Assembly: GCA_016490735.1 (NCBI GenBank)
Contig: JAEMWC010000209.1
Coordinates: 753,501-817,500, forward strand
DNA: 64,000 nucleotides
Source: Pachyseris speciosa
Lineage: Eukaryota > Cnidaria > Anthozoa > Scleractinia > Pachyseridae
Direction: 5' to 3'
This document shows positions 28,978-37,645 of this stretch, one piece after another; position 1 is the first letter of the stretch; every line of letters begins with the position of its first letter. The notes beneath the pieces were generated by a model. That model did not search any database, was not told the origin of the DNA, and saw only the letters and a list, made by a program, of their open reading frames with translations. Made by a program: the position numbers and the translations under genes.

Positions 28978-29512
28978 AATATTTGGTGCCGCCCCGCGGA
29001 CCAGCCCTCTCCCAACAAGATCCGCTTCAAGCTTCTGGGGCGGGCTCAGGCGCTGAACCATCCGGTAAAGCTGTACCTCCTGGGGCCCGTACCCGTTACC
29101 GAAGATTTTCTTGAGACGTTTCAGCGCCAAAGCTGAGCTTTGCAGTCGCAAGGGCTTTGCCCGCGGCTTTGGCGGCCGGGGCGAGAAAAGGGCGGGCAAG
29201 GCTTAGCGCAGTGGAAAAAAGGTTGCCGCCGCTTTGAGCTAGTTTGGCGAGCTGTGCTTTGCTCATTTTCAGGTCAATGCCGTGGCCTGCGCCGGCGGCT
29301 TTCTTTATTCGGCCAATCTGGGTGGAGGTAAGATGGAGGTTGTCTCCCTGTCCAAACTGCCCGGGTTTGAGGCGCAGAGTTACACTTGTTTTTGTGACGA
29401 CAGCTTTTCACAGGCTGTCCTGTTGCCAGGCGGACAGCGCAATCTTGAAGGGGTGGTACACCGTCATCTTATACTCAATGGAAATTTTCGCCCATGCGGG
29501 GCAGAGCCCATT

Positions 29513-30780
29513 TTAAACCGCAACTAGTTCGTTTCCGACCTGTTGGATGACAATTTCTTGCTCGTTGAGCACAGCGCCGAAGATGTTGTAATCCGCGGTG
29601 GCGGCTTGAGTGAGGCGGAAATGGAAAATTAGCTTTTTCGAATCGCCGGTCACACTTTCTTTGGTTACGCGGAGATCGAAGTAAATGACGGGATAGAGCG
29701 CCGGGTAGTTGGTCACATCCAGCTGGGTGCCGGTGTTGTAGTCGTTTTTCCGCTAGGTGAACTGAATCAAGTCCTGCCGAATGCGAAGTTGGTCTTCGCC
29801 TTCATAGTCCAGTTCGGGAATGAAAGTCTCTCCATACTGAAGGCGGCAAGTGGACAATTGTGCCCCGCCATCGAGGCTGAAGGTGTCAAAGAGATAAGGG
29901 TTCGCCTCTATGGAGTTTTCTTTTACCGATTTTTGAAGAAAGACGAAGAAGTGTTTGACGTTTGCAATCCCGGGGGATATCTGTACCTGCCCGCTTGCAT
30001 CTCTCCGAGCCCCGGTGGGTATCAGAGTTTCTTTCAAATAGACCCATTTGGAGGGTTTGAAGAACTGCTCGTTCACCATTTTTTGCCTGGCTGCGGTCAG
30101 TTGCAGGCGTGGAACCCACAGCTCGAACTTTGTGACAACAATGCGGCGGGCGGTGTTTCCGTTCTGGAAGATGAGCTCGGCGTCGTCTTGGAGGGTTATT
30201 TCGAAATTCAGCTGCATTGGGGGTAAAAGGCGGTCAGACAATTCTTCGAAGAACGAGTAGCGGTTGAGAGGGATGACGGCTTTGACCGTCTTTATCGGAT
30301 CCCCCTGTGAGAGGAGCGCGCGAGCGCGGATGCCTTTGTTTGTGGCAGCGACAGCTGTGACGTTTGTGGCGTCATTGTCAAGGTACCAAAACTCGTCTTT
30401 CGCTACGGTCCGGGCGTAATCGTCCGAGTATTCCACCAAGTTTTTTATGGAAATCACTTTGTGAACATTGTTGGCCTCGTAAAGAGTTTTCCCCGCAGAT
30501 CGGACGGTGAGCCCCTTGATCAAAGAGAAGGAACTGTTGATCGGCGCCGTTCGGGTGTCCGCGGCAACAAGGGCGCCGTCAGCAGTGGCTTGTAACTGGA
30601 ACTCAACGTGAAAGTAGGCGTTGAACCAGTCGTAAACGAGATCTCTGTCTCGGATGAAGAACTTTGTCTCGGATGAAGAATTTTTTTCTGGGCCTGATTG
30701 TCGCCGGGGAGCGTGATCGGGGTGTCCAGATTCACTTTCGTCACCTCCGTCTTCTCGAGATACTTGGGGGAGCGAAACAT
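29513..30780 (-). pseudogene. Major capsid protein, one frameshift and one in-frame stop
   Basis: ATG at 30780 opens MFRSPKYLEKTEVTKVNLDT. A frame change near 30665 enters the long frame with RDRDLVYDWFNAYFHVEFQLQ-type sequence, KNLVEYSDDYARTVAKDEFW, IPLNRYSFFEELSDRLLPP, VVTKFELWVPRLQL and NVKHFFVFLQKSV. A TAG at 29753-29755 interrupts; the same frame continues NYPALYPVIYFDLRVTKES and ends at TAA 29513-29515. The total is about 420 residues, normal for Polinton double jelly-roll MCPs. Only two lesions, so this copy decayed less than that of element 1. It lies directly downstream of the core protein gene. Confidence 0.88.
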
Positions 30781-30876
30781 GCCGCACTATTCCAATATAC
30801 AAATTTCGTGAGGCGTCCGGAGACCTTTCACAGGCGGTTCGCCAAAATTCGGCTTAGCTTCCACATCGCGTCAGGC

Positions 30877-31140
30877 TTACCCGCCCCGCCCTTTGTTCGG
30901 TGTTTTTTTGAGGAGCTGTCGTATCTTTTGCCCCCCTTTCTCGGCCGCCACTTCGCCGAGCTTCTGGCCAGTTTTTTCGGCGGCTACGGTAGCGGCTTTC
31001 TTTACAACCGGCTTTGCGGCGGTGAAAAGAGTTTTTCCAATGGCCATGAGGGTGTCACGAACGATGCCTGTGCCTTTGTGCTTGAAGCGTTAGCGGCCGG
31101 CGTTCTTATCGAAAAACTTAATCCACTCGCTCACGTGGTT
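30877..31140 (-). pseudogene. Small basic core protein, one in-frame stop
   Basis: A frame from about 31140 (NHVSEWIKFFDKNAGR) meets a TAA, then continues RFKHKGTGIVRDTLMAIGK, AKPVVKKAATVAAEKTG and GGQKIRQLLKKTPNKGRGG to TAA at 30877-30879. It is rich in Lys and Ala; the KHKGTGI segment matches QHKGSGI of element 2 and EQHGEGI of element 1. It sits between penton and MCP in all three elements. A DNA-condensing core role is inferred. A start codon is unclear; a GTG near 31132 or a lost ATG is possible. Confidence 0.55.
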
Positions 31141-31193
31141 CACGATGTGTCAGTGGCGGTTATACTTTCAGAAAAATTGTGGGACCCCACCCC

Positions 31194-31966
31194 CTAGGCT
31201 TCGTCGATCATGACGCTCAAAGCCACATCGACCCCGTTAAGATCGAGAATGTTGTTTCGCCCGTCGGTCACTCTGATTCTTATCGAATCAATTCTACTTT
31301 TGTTGACCGGGTGGTACTCGAGGCGTTGTGGAGTTTCTTTGAAAGGGTAACTGACCTGGAGACCGACGGTCGACACGCTGTACAAAACGTCGTTCGCCAC
31401 GTCAGTCACCTCTCGCGAAACCAGATCGCAGTGGAGAAATACCCAATCGACGCCCCTTGTGATGTTGGGGACCCTAGGGCTTGTGAAGTTCGTCCCCTCG
31501 GACAGAATTATTTTGTCAAACCCCAGCAAATCCGCAAAAGCCCCTATGCTCAAGTCGAGCTCGTGGTCTTCGTCTTTCAGAACAACTCCCCGGAAAGGAG
31601 TGAAATTGAAGTAAACGGTGAAGATGTATTCTTTTTCCTCAGCATCCGGGCCTACAATCCCTATGTGCTTTTGGATGAAAGTGTTGATACTTTTGTAGTC
31701 GTACATTCCATCGGGAAGGGTCAAATTTTGCCAAGCCCCACCTTTTTTGTACCATTTCAGTTTGTTGTTGTCGTATTCTGCGGCAACCAAGAGTAGCTCA
31801 TGGCGATCAGGCGGTTCAGGGCGACTTTGTAGTTCTTATCTCGGTCTAGTTCGATCGGAGGAGTGAAGAAGATGGTAAAATCGTGGGACTTCTGGATGGC
31901 CCCGTTCCGTTGCAATTTGGCAAGGCGGGATTCGAGAAGCAGGTTGATGCCAGGCGGGTGCGCCAT
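31194..31966 (-). pseudogene. Penton-like minor capsid protein, one frameshift
   Basis: ATG 31966 opens MAHPPGINLLLESRLAKLQ and YKVALNRLIAMSYSWLP; a change of frame near 31785 leads to LPDGMYDYKSINTFIQKHIG, LDLSIGAFADLLGFDKIIL, PRVPNITRGVDWVFLHCDLV and SIRIRVTDGRNNILDLNG, ending at TAG 31194-31196. Total near 257 residues, matching the intact element 2 penton. The ATG overlaps the TGA stop of the AGN gene (TGATG), implying tight packing or coupled translation in the ancestral virus. A single lesion inactivates it. Confidence 0.85.
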
Positions 31967-32398
31967 CACTTGATGTTATAATCTTTAAGAATTTTTCGTC
32001 GCTGGAGGACCCCGGCCTTGGTCATTGCCGAAAGTAAAGAGACGACCCCCTTCCGCAGTTTCACCGAGGTGTTCCCCGCCCTGATCGAGCCGAGCGCCAC
32101 GTACAGCTGGTCAATCATTTCATCAGCGCCGGGGGGTAAACCGGCCCCTTCCATTTCCCACTCCGAGTCGGCAACGTCTTCGTCTTCCTCTTCGTCCTCG
32201 TCAAAGGCGATTGACGGGCGGCGAGCCTCTATCTTTTCTTTGAGGGACTGCTCCATCGGCGGGGGGTGGGTTTTTTTCGGTTTCTCGGGTGTTTTCTTCA
32301 ACCGCTTCTTTCCCGTCTGAAGCAGGTGTGGGGAAATTGGTCTTTTACTCCTCCTGTCTTTTTCCATGATGAGCAATGGTCCTAACATTTCAAGATCC
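31966..32398 (-). CDS. AGN-motif protein, apparently intact
   Basis: From ATG 32398 the frame encodes about 143 residues: a basic N-terminal part (RLKKTPEKPKKTHPPP), an acidic stretch (FDEDEEEDEDVADSE), then GADEMIDQLYVALGSIRAGN followed by TSVKLRKGVVSLLSAM and a C-terminus KILKDYNIK. The IRAGNTS signature is shared with elements 1 and 2. The C-terminal helical part is the conserved unit; the acidic stretch is specific to this lineage. It lies just upstream of penton with overlapping stop/start. Upstream ATGs are possible (frame open to 32403). Function unknown; virion assembly is a guess from position. Confidence 0.65.
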
Positions 32399-32412
32399 GC
32401 CAATGAAAAACC

Positions 32413-32928
32413 TTATAAAGGGCCTTCTTTCACCATTTCAACCGAAGGATTTCGGCTTTTCTTAAGCACCGTGGTGTGACCGCTTACGGTTGGCCCAAGG
32501 CAGGGTGTGAAATGTTCTTGCGCGAAAGCGGCCATTTGTTGCTTACTCCAATTCTTTCCCACCAAAGCTGCTGAGGGTCTTGCCGGCTCTTCATCCACCG
32601 GCCGCTCTTCCTCTTCTTCCTCATCCGTCAACTCTTCCTCATCCTCTATTGAGGGTGGGGATGCAGGTCACTCTTCTTCTTCTTCGTTGAATCCGTAATC
32701 TGGCCGCTCTTCTTCATCATCGATTCCGTAATCCGGTCGCTCCAGCGGGGGCGGTTCCTGAGGCCCCTGAGAGCGAGTCATCCGTCTCGTGATTGGGGTG
32801 AAAAGCTTTTTCGCCCGAATCTGCCCTACCTCATCAGCAATTTTTTGTTTCTTGAACTTTTGGCGAATTTCGTCCTCCTATGCTTCAAGCTCAGCGGCTT
32901 CCGCCGCTCGCTGGCGCCGCTTCTTCAT
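32413..32928 (-). pseudogene. Acidic/coiled-coil protein divergent from ATPase, two in-frame stops
   Basis: ATG 32928 opens MKKRRQRAAEAAELEA, meets TAG, continues EDEIRQKFKKQKIADEVGQ, RPDYGIDDEEERPDYGFNEE with a duplicated ERPDYG motif, meets TGA near 32670, and continues IEDEEELTDEEEEEERPVDE to a stop at 32413. All pieces are in one frame, so only two point nonsense changes separate it from an intact ORF. It takes the place of the coiled-coil N-terminal part of the element 1 AGN gene, divergent from the ATPase with about 29 nt between start codons. Function unknown. Confidence 0.55.
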
Positions 32929-32957
32929 TCACATTGTCGGGCAAAGGTATACAACGG
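32929..32957. promoter_or_regulatory. Short divergent promoter, ATPase versus acidic gene, element 3
   Basis: Only 29 nt separate the two ATGs. No TCTAA box is present, in contrast to element 1; GGTATAC and TTGTCGGG are the only notable words. The divergent layout itself is conserved between lineages. Confidence 0.4.
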
Positions 32958-33550
32958 ATGAAAATTCCCAACTACGATCCCGTTCTGTCCGCCACCACCA
33001 GAGGTTATCTGCGGGGGCACCCCTCCATGCCCGCGGACGTTTTCCGGATGCTCATCTGCGGGCCCAGCAACTCCGGCAAAACGAACATCCTGCTCCACAT
33101 GCTTCACAGGCTGTTGGTGTTCGACAAGATTTTCCTGTACTCGAAGAACCTCCACCAGGAAAAGTACCAGGCCCATCTGCACTACTTTGCCAAAAACATT
33201 GACCCGAAGGTCGGCTACCAGGTCATCGAGGCGCCCGGGGGTGAGGACGACATCATTCCGCTCGAGGAGCTGCCCGCCGAAAACCAGAAAATCGTCGTCT
33301 TCGACGACCTGGTCTGCGACAAGAACCAAAACGACATTATCAACTATTTTATCAACGGTCGGCACCGGAACTGCAGTGTCATCTACCTCACCCAGACCTT
33401 CTACAAGGTCCCCAAGAATATCCGGGACAACTGCAGCCACTTCTGCCTTTTCCGATTCCTCCCGCGGGAGAACAAGCGAAAAAGTTCTCGTTCTTCTACT
33501 TCGACAAGCCGGAGAAAAAGGTGGCAAAAAATTTTGACGAAGACATATAG
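32958..33550 (+). pseudogene. A32/FtsK-family packaging ATPase, frameshift/deletion near the C-terminus
   Basis: ATG 32958 opens MKIPNYDPVLSATTRGY. Walker A is GPSNSGKT (about residues 34-41), Walker B IVVFDDL (about 112-118), followed by NGRHRNCSVIYLTQTFYKVP. Near 33475 the frame breaks; the rest (KFSFFYFDKPEKKVAKNF) lies in another frame up to TAG at 33548-33550, and about 20 residues seem missing relative to element 1. Both ATPase motifs are intact, so the lesion affects only the C-terminus. It starts the rightward gene set of element 3. Confidence 0.88.
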
Positions 33551-33557
33551 CGGGACC

Positions 33558-34110
33558 ATGACGCGGCCGTTCAGAAATTTCATTTTGTCGCTGCCGTTCG
33601 GCGCAGTGGATAACGGTTTGAAATTGGTGGAGCTCATGCACAATGACAAAATAGTCATGGAGATAGTGGCTAATGCCAAGGCCATGGAGATTCTGAGAAA
33701 TGACATCGTCAAGTTTTTAGAAGAAAAAAGTCAACCCCTCGGATGCTCTGATGGGCCTCAAAGCGCAATGAGAGGCATTTTGGGGACATTTACTGTGTTT
33801 ATGACGATCATGAGTACACCCTGTTCGCCGAAGATGGTTCTTATCTCAGTAACACGCGCGAGGAGCCTTTCATCGAATCAATGAAGGAACACTTTGACGC
33901 ACGCCTGTGGAATAATGCCATTATTATGGACTCGATCTTAGACCCGTTGCCAACCTCCTCTTCGAAACACTACATAGAAAAGGAGATAGACCCGTGCACA
34001 AAGTGAAATTGCCTTCTTTCCCGTCAGATTCTGAAGACGAATCCGACTCCTCGACGGATGGCGAAACTGTTGCTGCCGCGCGGGAAGCAGAAATTTCCCT
34101 AAATGAATAA
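33558..34110 (+). pseudogene. Unknown gene downstream of ATPase, frameshifted
   Basis: ATG 33558 (MTRPFRNFILSLPFGAV) encodes a helical segment LMHNDKIVMEIVANAKAMEIL to about 33725. Other frames then carry ERHFGDIYCVYDDHEYTLF, IESMKEHFDARLWNNAII and EKEIDPCTK (stop 34004-34006), and an acidic serine-rich tail SDSEDESDSSTDGETV ending at TAA 34108-34110. The last stop overlaps the fibre ATG (TAATG). No family is recognised. Position suggests that it corresponds to the ORF leaving the left window edge in element 1. Confidence 0.45.
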
Positions 34111-36489
34111 TGGGGTACATCAACTCGTTGGCCGATTTGTATTCCACCACAGAAGGGGAAACCTCCGGGGCTGCCGGTCCGCCCGGGCCTCAAGGGCCTC
34201 ATGGGCCTCAAGGGGATACAGGGCCGTCCGGGCCGGCAGGCCCTCAAGGACCTCAGGGGCCTCACGGTCCTCCAGGGCCTCAGGGCCCTCGAGGTGAAAA
34301 AGGCCTTGCAGGCCCAGCGGAAGCACGGGGACCAAAAGGCGACCGCGGTCAGCCGGGACCGAAAGGAGACAAGGGCGACAAGGGCGATAAAGGCGATGCC
34401 GGCCCACGCAGAGCACAAGGCCCTCAAGGTCCGCGGGGGCAGCAAGGGAGCGCGGCAGATGGTTCTTTCTTGAAACGCGACGGCTCCAACTTCATGACAG
34501 CGAACTTGAACATGAACGAGAACCGCGTTGAAAACATGACCGACCCTGTCAACGAGCAAGACTCCGTGAACAAGAGGTATCTTGAAGCTCAGTTGGACGA
34601 TTATCTGGATAGGAAAGGGGGGAATGAAATGGTCGCGGATCTGAACATGGCGGGGTACAAAATCATCAGACTGAAGAACGCGGACGCTTCCAGCGATCCT
34701 TCGGTCGCGGTCAACAAACGATACGTGGACACGGGGCTGTTGGCCAAACTCGACGCAATCCCTCAGGCGGACTTCAACATCAGCAACAACCAAATCACCA
34801 ACCTCGCCCCCCCCCCTCCCGACGACCCGGGAAAACGCGGCCAGCAAACAGTATGTCGACAAACAATTTTTGAGTGTCTTCGGCACGAACAAGATGTTGG
34901 CTTCTCTCGACGTCGACAAAAACAACGTCATCAACCTTCCCGACAACCCGACCGACGACACTGCGGCTGTTAACAAAAAATAAGTGAGCGACCTGCGCAC
35001 ACAGATCACCTCAGAGTACAAAAAATTGGTCGACGGTTCGTATTCCTCACAGTCCGGGCACCAGAAAAATTTCTTCAAGTACCTGATGGACGATGTTGAT
35101 GAATCGTCGAGTGAAAACAATCTGATCGTCAACGGCATCAGCCGTTTCGCGCGCTCCCCCCACCAGATCGACCAGAATGCTTACGATTTCACCCTCGTCA
35201 AAGACGCCGGAAGCGCCAGCTACCGCTCACGAATCGGCTTCAACATGCACCAGCTCCCATTAGGCTACTACACCTTCGTCGTCGAATTCTTCCCTCCAAG
35301 TTGGGCGCTCGCAAGTGTCAACGCGTCCGCGACAACCTTGTCGATCCACAGCCAGACATCCAAAACGATTCCACAATCGAATGGGGTTTCGGGCTACGTG
35401 AGAGCCCTCAGCCAGTTCCACAGATGGAGCACCATCGGGCTGCAACACCTTTACCTCGATTTGCACGGCCGAACGTCAGGGGAAACAACGGGGAGGATGG
35501 TCGTTTACGGGGTTCAAGGATACGTTTCGAATGTCGACCCGCGGGTTTTCGACACACTCTACGTGCTGGAAAACGGGCGGTTGGAGCTCCAGACCGACCT
35601 TGACCTTCACGGGCACAGGCGCATGAACAACGGGCAAGGTGGGGTTTCTTTCGATTCCGGCGACGGGGTCATCACCCTCCATGATGACCTGAACACGAAC
35701 GGGTACAAGGTGGTCGGCAAGAACGGGGGAGGGTTCGAAGTTGACGACAACGGGCGGACGAAACTACACGAAGACCTGGACCTGAACGGGCACGGGTTGA
35801 CCGACACGCTGACTTTTGACAGCGGAAGAATTGTTTTGCAAAAAGATTTGACAATGGAGTGGCCACACGAGTTTTATGGGACTCTTCACACGATTGATGC
35901 GGTATGTCGCGAGGATGGCGACGGCAACCCTATGATTCGTTTTTCAAACGACTCGGCCTTTCACATCATTCCTTTCTATTTAATTCCTTCGACTGTCTAT
36001 TTTTATTTCGAAGACCCCCGCCCCTCCTATCCGGCGGTCGGCCTGGTTGTCTATCACAGTACCTTCGACGGTGATAATGCAACGACCAAAAACGACACCA
36101 GCGGGGGCTTTCGTTTCGGAAAAGTCACCAAGAGAAGCAGAGTGCCTCTCAAACCGAGAGCTGTCAACATGGAATTGCATGGAAATCCCAATAATTGTAA
36201 ATCTCTCAAATTTAGTTTCACGTGCGCTGCATTGCTCCATTTGGCAGCCCAGAGTAAAAATTTTCCTTTGCTTCATAATGGACCCACCTTCAATTGTGTG
36301 TGGCAAGTGCCAGAGGGTTTGTCCCTGCTCCACCACCCCGAGTCGAGAAGAGACTGGGGGCTCCGCAGTGGTGGGGAAAGCCCCACCCCTGTCGGGATAC
36401 TGACACAGGCGGCGAAACGAAGAGAGCGCGAGCTTCAACGCATCCGCGCTGCCGAGCGCGACGGGAAAGCCTACGACACTTTCCTTTGA
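34110..36489 (+). pseudogene. Collagen-like fibre protein, one frameshift and one nonsense codon
   Basis: ATG 34110 opens [16 protein letters not shown], followed by about 30 Gly-X-Y triplets (34180-34450) with GPQGP, GEKG and [11 protein letters not shown] units. After it come shaft-type repeats ending in VNK(R/K)Y, such as [20 protein letters not shown] and [14 protein letters not shown] frame change at the C-run near 34808 and a TAA at 34981-34983 interrupt. The long frame 34984-36489 then gives a globular head region, LHEDLDLNGHGL-type repeats and a C-terminal domain. The layout (N-anchor, collagen stalk, shaft repeats, head) fits a trimeric receptor-binding fibre. Elements 1 and 2 have no counterpart in this window. 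Attachment function is inference. Confidence 0.65.
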
Positions 36490-36509
36490 CGTGGGTTTGC
36501 GACGGCTTG

Positions 36510-36540
36510 GGGAGAGGGGCAAAGCCCCATCCACCGAGAG
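36510..36540. repeat. GGGGCAAAGCCCC stem-loop repeat
   Basis: GGGGC-AAA-GCCCC with flanking GGAGA and CCGAGAG is one of several related stem-loops in element 3 (see also 26358-26380, 26652-26685, 36370-36395, 37608-37640), mostly at gene ends. Confidence 0.6.
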
Positions 36541-36574
36541 CCGCGGACAAAAAATCTTTCTCGACATATACACC

Positions 36575-37164
36575 ATGCGGTAGCCTTGGAAAACAAAAAC
36601 CCCTCCCACCCCCATCAACATCTTCGACTTCAACCACATCCACCCGGCGCTGCCGAAGGGGACGGTCGAAATGTTGAAGAAGTTTTACGCCTTTTACCAC
36701 AAAAAGCATTGGGGCTACTCCAAACTTTAGCGCGAGTTTCAGCGGAAGAATCTGGCTTGCAACGTGGTCGCTGGCAAAGCGATCATCTCTTCAGCAGTTG
36801 CTGGGGGATCACTTTGAACCCCGTCGTTTTTGCAACTTTGACAGGGTTCGGCCTCGTCGTTAAAGGTGTTGCCAGCTTCAAAAAGTACGACAAGAAAGCG
36901 AAGAAGGCCAACTTTGCCAGGATCGAGAACAAGTAAATTCTGGACGCCATCCGTTTTTATCTCAGAGGCGAGCCCTTTGACGAAAGAGAGTTTCTTGACA
37001 AGCTGAAAATGGTCGACGACTTTGTCAGCGACCACTGCATGGAAATCCCCGTCAACGTCCAAGCCAACTACGCCAAATTGTTTTCTGCGGGGCGAGGGGC
37101 GTTCCACCACCCTCTGGATCTCCGAAACGCCTCCGTCCGCGTCCTTTCGGTGATGCTTTCGTAA
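36575..37164 (+). pseudogene. Small predicted membrane protein, three lesions
   Basis: ATG 36575 is followed two codons later by TAG; the same frame continues INIFDFNHIHPALPKGTVEM and HKKHWGYSKL to a second TAG near 36728, then NVVAGKAIISSAVAGG. A one-base frame change near 36808 leads into NPVVFATLTGFGLVVKGVAS, a probable transmembrane segment, and FKKYDKKAKKANF. A TAA at about 36934 follows, then LDAIRFYLRGEPFDEREF and LKMVDDFVSDHCMEIP, ending at TAA 37162-37164. The layout is a hydrophobic helix followed by an alpha-helical domain. No named family. It lies between fibre and zinc-ribbon gene. Confidence 0.45.
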
Positions 37165-37564
37165 GCTGGCGAAAGCCGTTGGAGAAAGATCCTTTTTGCG
37201 GCCAAACTTCCTCCGGAACAGCGTGAAAGTAATCGTGCAGAAAACAAACATAGTTGACTGAACGGCCGGATTGTTTTCGCATTTCTTGAATGAGGTTGCC
37301 CACGAAAACCCACCGTGAAAGGTTTTCTACTTCTTGCCCGCCCAAAACGGTGGCGTTAACGGCGTGGAGGATTCCGTACCTCTCGAGGACCTTGTGGAGG
37401 TAGGCGTGCAAAACGGCCCTCGGCTTCCGCCCAATAGCTTCTCTTCGGTCGTCTTGGGTAGCTGTGTCGAGCATCTCCAACCTTCCACACTTCTGGCAAA
37501 CAAGCTCGAACGGGGTTCGGGGGTTCTTGACCATTTTTTCGCCCGGGCAACACGGCAACTCCAT
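37052..37564 (-). CDS. Zinc-ribbon protein, possible VLTF3-like transcription factor
   Basis: An open frame from ATG 37564 gives 170 residues. The N-terminus has MELPCCPGEKM and ELVCQKCGRLEML, a zinc-ribbon-like CC...CxxC pattern. The middle and C-terminal parts (LHKVLERYGILHAVNATV, SVNYVCFLHDYFHAVPEEVW) loosely recall the poxvirus VLTF3 family, in which a zinc ribbon precedes a helical domain with an FLSYxYVLHKF-type motif. The 3' 110 nt overlap the membrane protein gene on the opposite strand, so the natural C-terminus may be shorter. A TTATATAAAC word precedes the start. The VLTF3 link is a weak hypothesis. Confidence 0.5.
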   Translation of the reverse strand: MELPCCPGEKMVKNPRTPFELVCQKCGRLEMLDTATQDDRREAIGRKPRAVLHAYLHKVLERYGILHAVNATVLGGQEVENLSRWVFVGNLIQEMRKQSGRSVNYVCFLHDYFHAVPEEVWPQKGSFSNGFRQLTKASPKGRGRRRFGDPEGGGTPLAPQKTIWRSWLGR

Positions 37565-37645
37565 CCTTCCTTCCACAAGTTTATATAATGAGCACGGCTT
37601 CAAAACGCCGGGGCTCTGCCCCTCCCCCGTCGAGAGACGCTTTTC

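Larger units (their letters stand above)
26760..29473 (-). pseudogene. MTxYHP minor virion protein, split by a 2.07-kb transposon
   Basis: The 5' part (29473 to about 28978) starts MTVYHPFKIALSAWQQ, hits an in-frame TGA after 19 codons, then, with a change of frame, reads LRLKPGQFGQGDNLHLTS, IDLKMSKAQLAKLAQSGGN and a basic region down to the insertion. The 3' part (about 26907 to 26760) reads LKQYRGFLGMLASIGIFLAN and KKMFGKGMHVRSRR to a TAG stop. The corresponding uninterrupted order is seen in element 1 (4119-4976). So the gene was first a normal minor virion gene, then was split by the element at 26908-28977. Virion role inferred from position beside MCP and protease. Confidence 0.72.

Noticed and set aside
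28966..29199. Separate small minus-strand gene
   Set aside because: It is part of the split minor virion gene region next to the transposon edge; its frame does not match the conserved element 1 order.
31179..31796. 205-residue plus-strand ORF
   Set aside because: Antisense of the penton gene, whose homology to two other copies is clear.
34180..34450. Host collagen gene
   Set aside because: Single uninterrupted frame, starts by overlapping the upstream viral ORF, co-oriented with ATPase, followed by viral-type shaft repeats; no fibrillar collagen C-propeptide.
33924..35138. 404-residue minus-strand ORF
   Set aside because: Antisense of the collagen-like region; Gly-X-Y coding strands commonly leave the opposite strand open.
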